A stretch of DNA of 64,000 bases from Methanoregulaceae archaeon (GTDB lineage Bacteria > Armatimonadota > Fimbriimonadia > Fimbriimonadales > Fimbriimonadaceae). Position 1 is the stretch's first letter. Every line of letters begins with the position of its first letter. Location: NCBI GenBank assembly GCA_020850325.1, contig JADZEW010000008.1, positions 124,001-188,000 of the forward strand, given 5' to 3'. Position numbers and translations under genes: made by a program. A model generated the notes under the pieces. That model had not been told where the DNA came from, made no database searches, and worked only from the letters and a program-made list of their open reading frames with translations. Shown here piece after piece: positions 59,229-64,000 of this stretch.

Positions 59229-60449
59229 CTAGGCTTCGCTGACCTCGGGCTCTCTGGCGTGCCCGACGGGTAGGCGGATGAAAAACGTGGACCCCTGGTT
59301 GAGAGCGCTTTGGACGTTGACTTGGCCCCCATGCGCCTCGACGATGTGCTTGATGATGCTGAGACCAAGTCCGGTTCCGCCCGTCGAACGGGAGCGTCCC
59401 TTATCCACCCGGTAGAAGCGCTCGAAGATCCGCGGCAAATGTTCGCTGGCGATCCCCATGCCGGTGTCCCGAACCATGATCACGACCTGGTCGCCCTCCG
59501 GCTGGACCATCACGTCGACAGAGCCCTCGCTGGTGTAGTTGATCGCATTGTCGACGAGGTTGATGGCAACCTGGCTCATCTGAGCCTGATTCGCCTCGAT
59601 GATCAGGTCGCTTGGGCCATGGAACTCGATCTTGAGCCCTTTGTCATGCGCCTTTGGGCTGAGCTGCTGGGCGACCGAGCGAAACACCTCGGCCACATTG
59701 CAGCCCTGTTTACGCACCGGGTTGCTCTCGGCGGCACTAAGGATGAGGAGATCGTTGGCGATGAGCGAGAGCCGATCGACCTCGGCAATGATCTTCGCCA
59801 AGTACCGATCAAGCAGTTCGTGGTTGTCTGGTTCGTCTTGCAGCGTCTCCGCCATGGCGCGGATCGTAGTGAGCGGAGTCCTCAGCTCATGCGAAACATT
59901 GGCGACGAAGTCCGTTCGGACCCGCTCCAGCCGCCTCAGGTCCGTCGTCTCGTACAGGGAGAGGAAAATCCGATCGCCGTCAGGTTCCATCCACGCTTCG
60001 GCCAATGCCGTGCGCTCGTCCGGATACGCGAACGTCAGTTCGGCGTGCTGCTTTTCACGGGTTTGGGCGCAAGCGGTGACGAGAGACTCTAAGTCGTACG
60101 ATAGGGTAACCGCTAGGATCGAGCGTCCGATGGGGTTATCGAACTTGAACATCTCGGTGGCTTTGCGGTTGGCGTAGAGGATCATCGGGCGGGTGTCGCA
60201 GAGGAAGACCGCGATCTCAAGCCCCTCGGCTAGGAGATCGACCGCGTTCCGCTGGCTCTCTAGCTTCGCCTCGAGTAGGGAAGCGCGACTGCGCTCACGC
60301 TCTAGATTACGTCGGGCTTGGTGCGCTTGCCGTTGGAATCCGATCCCGGAAGCGAAGGCGGCTAGGATTGCGCCGACAACTGCGGGCACCACCATCGCGG
60401 GCACCATCATCGCAACAATGGAGAGAACGATCACCAAGCCAAAGCCCAC
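59229..60449 (-). CDS. Membrane sensor histidine kinase (PhoR/WalK-like)
   Basis: Protein of 406 residues with GTG start; in-frame TAA lies 14 codons upstream. Two N-terminal helices (about 3-35) flank almost no loop, then a PAS domain (about 70-175: FLCDTRPMILYANRKATEMF), the HisKA box ANVSHELRTPLTTIRAMAE with the phospho-His, and HATPase with NLVDNAINYT, DTGMGIASEHLPRIFERFYR, GGTGLGLSIIKHI. A response regulator is not adjacent. Sensing is likely via the PAS domain because no large extracytoplasmic domain exists. Confidence 0.93.
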   Translation of the reverse strand: MGFGLVIVLSIVAMMVPAMVVPAVVGAILAAFASGIGFQRQAHQARRNLERERSRASLLEAKLESQRNAVDLLAEGLEIAVFLCDTRPMILYANRKATEMFKFDNPIGRSILAVTLSYDLESLVTACAQTREKQHAELTFAYPDERTALAEAWMEPDGDRIFLSLYETTDLRRLERVRTDFVANVSHELRTPLTTIRAMAETLQDEPDNHELLDRYLAKIIAEVDRLSLIANDLLILSAAESNPVRKQGCNVAEVFRSVAQQLSPKAHDKGLKIEFHGPSDLIIEANQAQMSQVAINLVDNAINYTSEGSVDVMVQPEGDQVVIMVRDTGMGIASEHLPRIFERFYRVDKGRSRSTGGTGLGLSIIKHIVEAHGGQVNVQSALNQGSTFFIRLPVGHAREPEVSEA

Positions 60450-60552
60450 CTCTGGCCACGGAAAAGCAGATTGAGTCTCTTCGATAGCTTAAGGACGCGC
60501 CCGCATCGATGAACGTAGCACCGGTCCGTTCGGGTACAGTCCGCTCCATCGC

Positions 60553-61617
60553 GTGACCAAGTTTGCCTTTGTCATCCACCCTTTGAAGCCCAAAGACGCG
60601 GCCCGCAAGTATCCGATCGCGCGATACGTGCCGGACGCCGTGCTCGAATGGTTCCTAGCCCGCAAGCACCCGGTTGTTGCGAGCCACGTAACGGGCATCA
60701 AATCGATCACCGGCGCCGAAACCGAAGGCTGGTTTATTGGTTGCCCGCTCACCCCGAAGCAGATGATGGCCGACGTCGATCTCGCGTACAAGCGGATCAT
60801 CGAGTGCACTCAGTTGGCTGCCGACCTCGGGGCGCAAGTGATTGGCCTCGGAGCGTTCACCAGCGTGGTAGGCGATGGCGGGATCACCGTCGCCAAGAGC
60901 TCGCCCATTCCGGTCACCACGGGCAACAGCTACACGGTCGCGACCGCAATCGAGGGGACTCTGCAGGCTTGCGGCTTGCTGGGCATCGTGCCAGCGGAGT
61001 CGACCCTTGCTGTTGTCGGAGCAACGGGGTCGATTGGCAAGACGTGTGCACAAGTTCTAGGGCGTGACTTTGGCCGAACGATCTTGGTCGGTCGCGATCT
61101 GGCCCGTACGGAAGCGGTCGCTAGCGAACTGTCAGGTGCGACCGCCACAATCGACGTCTCGCGAATCAAAGAGGCCGATGTTATCGTGACCGTAACGTCT
61201 GCGGACGCTGAGATCATCCTGCCCGAACATCTCAAACCCGGGGCGATCGTCTGCGATGTCGCGCGTCCGCGCGATGTGTCGGTCCGCGTATCGCAGGAGC
61301 GCCCAGACGTCTTGGTCATCGAAGGTGGCGTTGTCGCGGTACCCGGCGACGTCCAGTTCGGGTTTGAGTTCGGTTTTCCCCCGAAGACGGCCTATGCCTG
61401 CATGAGCGAGACATTTATGCTGGCGCTAGAAGATCGTCCTGAGTCATTTACGCTCGGTAAGGACGTAAGTGTCGAGCAAGTCGATCAAACCCAGCTTTGG
61501 GCCCGTAAACACGGTTTTCAACTTGCTGGATTCCGTTCGTTTGAACGGGCGGTGGACGAGGCCGCGATCGAGAGAGCCCGGGCCGCTCGACGCGCAAAAC
61601 TCGGCGATTGCGCTTAA
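60553..61617 (+). CDS. Acyl-ACP reductase (AAR)-like NAD(P) oxidoreductase
   Basis: Protein of 354 residues. It resembles cyanobacterial long-chain acyl-[acyl-carrier-protein] reductase: GLGAFTSVVGDGGITVA, PVTTGNSYTVATAIEG, and the nucleotide loop AVVGATGSIGKTCAQVLG all match that enzyme. AAR makes fatty aldehydes for alkanes. The partner aldehyde decarbonylase is not in view. GTG 60553 is the start; TACAGT lies 12 nt upstream. A generic shikimate-dehydrogenase-like annotation would be the alternative. Confidence 0.6.
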   Translation: MTKFAFVIHPLKPKDAARKYPIARYVPDAVLEWFLARKHPVVASHVTGIKSITGAETEGWFIGCPLTPKQMMADVDLAYKRIIECTQLAADLGAQVIGLGAFTSVVGDGGITVAKSSPIPVTTGNSYTVATAIEGTLQACGLLGIVPAESTLAVVGATGSIGKTCAQVLGRDFGRTILVGRDLARTEAVASELSGATATIDVSRIKEADVIVTVTSADAEIILPEHLKPGAIVCDVARPRDVSVRVSQERPDVLVIEGGVVAVPGDVQFGFEFGFPPKTAYACMSETFMLALEDRPESFTLGKDVSVEQVDQTQLWARKHGFQLAGFRSFERAVDEAAIERARAARRAKLGDCA

Positions 61618-61688
61618 ATCCTGCCTAAATCTGCGTTCTGAGACGGAACTCTCGGATATGCTAGGAGTCATACACTCTTGGTACAACA

Positions 61689-62549
61689 ATGTTCCAGAAT
61701 GAGCCTTGGCGTAAGTATTTTCGGGAGGACCATTGCCTGCATCCCAGTCTGAGACTCATTGGATGGTCGAAGTTTAGGGCGGCAGAACGGCTGGCGTTGC
61801 CTCCGCACCATCACGGTGATGCCTATGAGCTGCACTACATTCGGCGTGGCCGGTTCGATGTAGTACTCGACAATCGGGTTTGGAGCGTTCGAGCTGGTCA
61901 GGCGGTCATCACGCGGCCGTTTGAAGTCCATGGCGGGGTCCAGTCAGCACTTCAGAAGTGCGAGTTTATGTGGGCCCAGCTCAAAAAGGAGAATCTCGAG
62001 CAGGGCATGATCGATATGCTCAATGAGTGCGCGGACCGGCATGTGATCCGGTTGAGAGCATCGTCGGGAGAGCGACTCAATCATGTGCTCGACTATCACC
62101 TGCAACCGCGGAGAACTTCGGGGGTGGCAAGCGCGGCGATGATGGCGCTGTTTGTCTGCGACATGCACAACTCGCTCACGGATCAACAGGTCATCTCCGA
62201 GCCCATTCAGCGTGCGATCACGTTGATGCAGCAGAACTTAGCCGATCCGCCCCGCCTCGACCACGTCGCCGATGAACTGGGCATGTCGACAAGCCATCTC
62301 TCCGCGACCTTCCGTGACGAGGTCGGTGAAACGCCGGGCAAGTGGCTCCTTCACGAGCGGCTCGATGCAGCGTGCCGCCTCCTAGAGAAGGGAGTCTCGA
62401 CGCGCGATATCGCTTGGGAGCTCGGCTACTCCACTCCTCAGAACTTCGCGACCAGCTTCCGCCGTGAGCTCGGCATGACTCCCACCGAGTACCGCTCCTA
62501 CATCCTCGGCCTTGCCGAAGGCGAGTTGCCCGAGCCGTACTTCGACTAG
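61689..62549 (+). CDS. AraC-family transcriptional regulator
   Basis: Protein of 286 residues. A cupin-like sensor (about 30-110: PPHHHGDAYELHYIRRGRF) is followed by a double HTH domain at the C-terminus: NLADPPRLDHVADELGMSTS, HLSATFRDEVG and RDIAWELGYSTPQNFATSF. The cupin has HHHGDAY, a possible metal or sugar site. Convergent with a GHL10-type hydrolase (4-nt overlap), so regulation of carbohydrate genes is a fair guess only. Confidence 0.9.
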   Translation: MFQNEPWRKYFREDHCLHPSLRLIGWSKFRAAERLALPPHHHGDAYELHYIRRGRFDVVLDNRVWSVRAGQAVITRPFEVHGGVQSALQKCEFMWAQLKKENLEQGMIDMLNECADRHVIRLRASSGERLNHVLDYHLQPRRTSGVASAAMMALFVCDMHNSLTDQQVISEPIQRAITLMQQNLADPPRLDHVADELGMSTSHLSATFRDEVGETPGKWLLHERLDAACRLLEKGVSTRDIAWELGYSTPQNFATSFRRELGMTPTEYRSYILGLAEGELPEPYFD

Positions 62550-64000
62550 AAGCCGATACCCGCCGATCCCGCGCTGATCGGCACGGGTGGTTCCTTACCA
62601 CCGAACGCATCAACTGACTTGCGCTTCTTTCGGATTTCATCGATGAGCCCCGGGATCTGGTGCGGCGCTGCCGCTGGACGACGGAATGCCTGGGCAAACA
62701 CTGGCCACATCGGCTCGATGTCGTGCGAAAGGTCAAACACCATGACGCCCTGGGTCGATGCGCAGGCCGCCTGTAGAGCGTTGGCCAGCCCCTCGGGGTT
62801 GTCCTTGAACATGCTCAGCGAGATGCCCGCGTACGCCCAGGTCGTGTCGCGTACGGCTCGGTTGGAAAGCTGGCCCGCGGCCTCGACCGTCGGGCCGATT
62901 GGCTTGCCTGCTTGAAGAGCGTCGAAGATCGTCGGGATGCCGTAGTAGCAGCCGGTCATCAGAAGATCCAACTTGGGCGCGAATCCCGTTTTGCGGTACG
63001 CGTTCGTTAGGAACCAGAACCCGGCGTTGAACTCGGGCGACGCCCAGTTGTTGCCGTACTGCTGGTAGTCGCCGTACCAGCTTCCTGCGTAAACGCCGAA
63101 CTTAGCCCCGGAACGGATGGAGCGCACCTTGGACCCGACCACGTCCACCCACCCTTGCATCACTTGAGCACGCCAGGCCATCCAGGACTCGAAGTACGGT
63201 CCCGGGCGGATGCCTCGTTCGAGCCGGGGCGAGATCGTGTAGCGGAACACGTCGTCCGGCCACAGCAGCTTCCTTCCGATATGCTTCTCGAATATGGAAG
63301 TGGTGAGCGGACTGAAGTCGGCGTTCAGACCGCCGTAGCGCAGTCGATCGTCGTAAACAATACCATCGACCGGGTAGTTGCGCATGATTTCCTCGACAAT
63401 GGCGAGTCCGTATGCGCGCACCTCAGGGTGGTTCGGGTTGGTGATGAGCGGGAACTGCTGCTCCGGGCGCTCTGAGATCGGCAGGAACAGCGGTGCCGTC
63501 TCAAAGGTGATGGGACGCCCCGGGATGGCTCTAGAGCGCAAGAATGCCGCTCCCCGGCCTCGGCCGACCAGCGCGACCCCGCCTTGTGGGATCGTGGGGA
63601 CGCCTCTACCGACGCCGCCGAACTCGAAACCGTCGACCACTCGATTGCGGCGGTCCAGCGTCACCGTGAAGATCTGGTCATCTGGATTCTGGATGCGGCT
63701 GGAATCGGTGAACGAGGACACCTCGTCCCCGGTCGGCATCGTGTTGATCTTCGGGTTCAACTGAGCCCAGACTTTGTCGTTCTTGTCGTTGGTATCCGAG
63801 ATGATCAAGCGCGGCTCGTAGATGACGGTCTGCCAATCGAGCTTGTCGTAGCCCGGGCCGCGTTTGAACATCGCGTGCCCTTCGCTGAACGCGTTGAGGC
63901 TGATGAGCAACTCCATCCCGTTGGCCTTTGCGTGCCGGCTCATCGAGGCGAGGGGATCGAACTCCTTGGGCAGATTCTGCCCTCGCCACTCCTCGATCTT
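62546..64000 (-). CDS. GHL10-like glycoside hydrolase, 5' end outside window
   Basis: Partial frame of at least 484 residues, still open at the window edge; the ATG at 63943 is internal. GHL10/DUF187 features: HPEVRAYGLAIVEEIMRNYP, VDGIVYDDRLRYGGLNADF and FGVYAGSWYGDYQQYG. It reads like a secreted TIM-barrel hydrolase that degrades polysaccharides. The last residues (PVPISAGSAGIGF) look like a normal terminus. Convergent with the AraC gene. Confidence 0.85.
   Translation of the reverse strand, partial: KIEEWRGQNLPKEFDPLASMSRHAKANGMELLISLNAFSEGHAMFKRGPGYDKLDWQTVIYEPRLIISDTNDKNDKVWAQLNPKINTMPTGDEVSSFTDSSRIQNPDDQIFTVTLDRRNRVVDGFEFGGVGRGVPTIPQGGVALVGRGRGAAFLRSRAIPGRPITFETAPLFLPISERPEQQFPLITNPNHPEVRAYGLAIVEEIMRNYPVDGIVYDDRLRYGGLNADFSPLTTSIFEKHIGRKLLWPDDVFRYTISPRLERGIRPGPYFESWMAWRAQVMQGWVDVVGSKVRSIRSGAKFGVYAGSWYGDYQQYGNNWASPEFNAGFWFLTNAYRKTGFAPKLDLLMTGCYYGIPTIFDALQAGKPIGPTVEAAGQLSNRAVRDTTWAYAGISLSMFKDNPEGLANALQAACASTQGVMVFDLSHDIEPMWPVFAQAFRRPAAAPHQIPGLIDEIRKKRKSVDAFGGKEPPVPISAGSAGIGF

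Overview
The window looks like a chromosomal segment of a diderm bacterium of moderately high GC content, most likely an Armatimonadota of the Fimbriimonas type. This is an inference from several traits: three PEP-CTERM proteins, GFTL-type prepilins, a large protein with an outer-membrane style C-terminal strand ending in F, a MurC-Ddl fusion, a meso-diaminopimelate type MurE (DNPR motif), and a division cluster that keeps the Gram-positive style DUF881 and small-basic-protein genes. No database was searched. Layout: 1-14.8 kb is a tightly overlapping peptidoglycan/division (dcw) operon, murE(partial)-murF-mraY-murD-ftsW-murG-murC/ddl-ftsQ-DUF881-sbp-ftsA. It is followed by a BadF-type amino-sugar kinase and murQ (wall recycling) where ftsZ would be expected; murB and ftsZ are not in the window. 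murE and murF carry seven in-frame copies of a short hairpin plus G-tract repeat, which recurs between genes at 20.1, 40.9-41.0 and 41.8-41.9 kb. 14.8-20.1 kb holds a lipoprotein, an HD-GYP protein with a degenerate partner, a GT39-like membrane glycosyltransferase and a Xer recombinase. 20.1-23.7 kb is an accessory patch: a REP-associated tyrosine transposase bracketed by inverted REP palindromes, a 5'-truncated Rhs gene with an atypical tip, a small membrane protein fused to it by ATGA overlap, and a cluster of other palindromes. 23.7-30.3 kb holds RluA-type pseudouridine synthase, a YciI-like protein, a stand-alone C-terminal half of cobalamin methionine synthase, a pseudopilin-like protein, an LCP ligase, an S1/P1 nuclease and a small secreted protein. 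30.5-36.7 kb is one operon: a 1154-residue repeat-bearing outer-membrane candidate, a redoxin, an unknown exported protein, and a thioredoxin-like gene whose single in-frame TGA sits in a C-T-(TGA) motif followed by a SECIS-like hairpin, so it is a selenoprotein candidate. 36.7-46.6 kb is accessory or surface-related: hicBA, three PEP-CTERM genes, GNAT, a DUF1080 protein, a dockerin-like lipoprotein, and a four-gene cassette (small exported peptide, prepilin, Cys-rich peptide, membrane protein). That cassette sits between thrS and a decayed copy of the thrS 3' end, with a G12 tract at the -35 position of its promoter. 46.6-56.4 kb holds a beta-propeller-like secreted protein, nusG-secE-greA and three PilT-family ATPases with neighbouring exported proteins. 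56.4-64 kb holds an HNH-like protein, a LuxR/PAS regulator, an L,D-transpeptidase, a strong c-di-AMP (ydaO/yuaA) riboswitch in front of a small Acb2-like cyclic-nucleotide-sponge gene, a sensor kinase, an acyl-ACP-reductase-like enzyme, an AraC regulator and a partial GHL10-type glycosidase. The most interesting items are the c-di-AMP riboswitch/Acb2-like pair, the selenocysteine candidate, the in-frame G-rich hairpin repeats of murE/murF, and the thrS-flanked prepilin cassette with its homopolymeric promoter.
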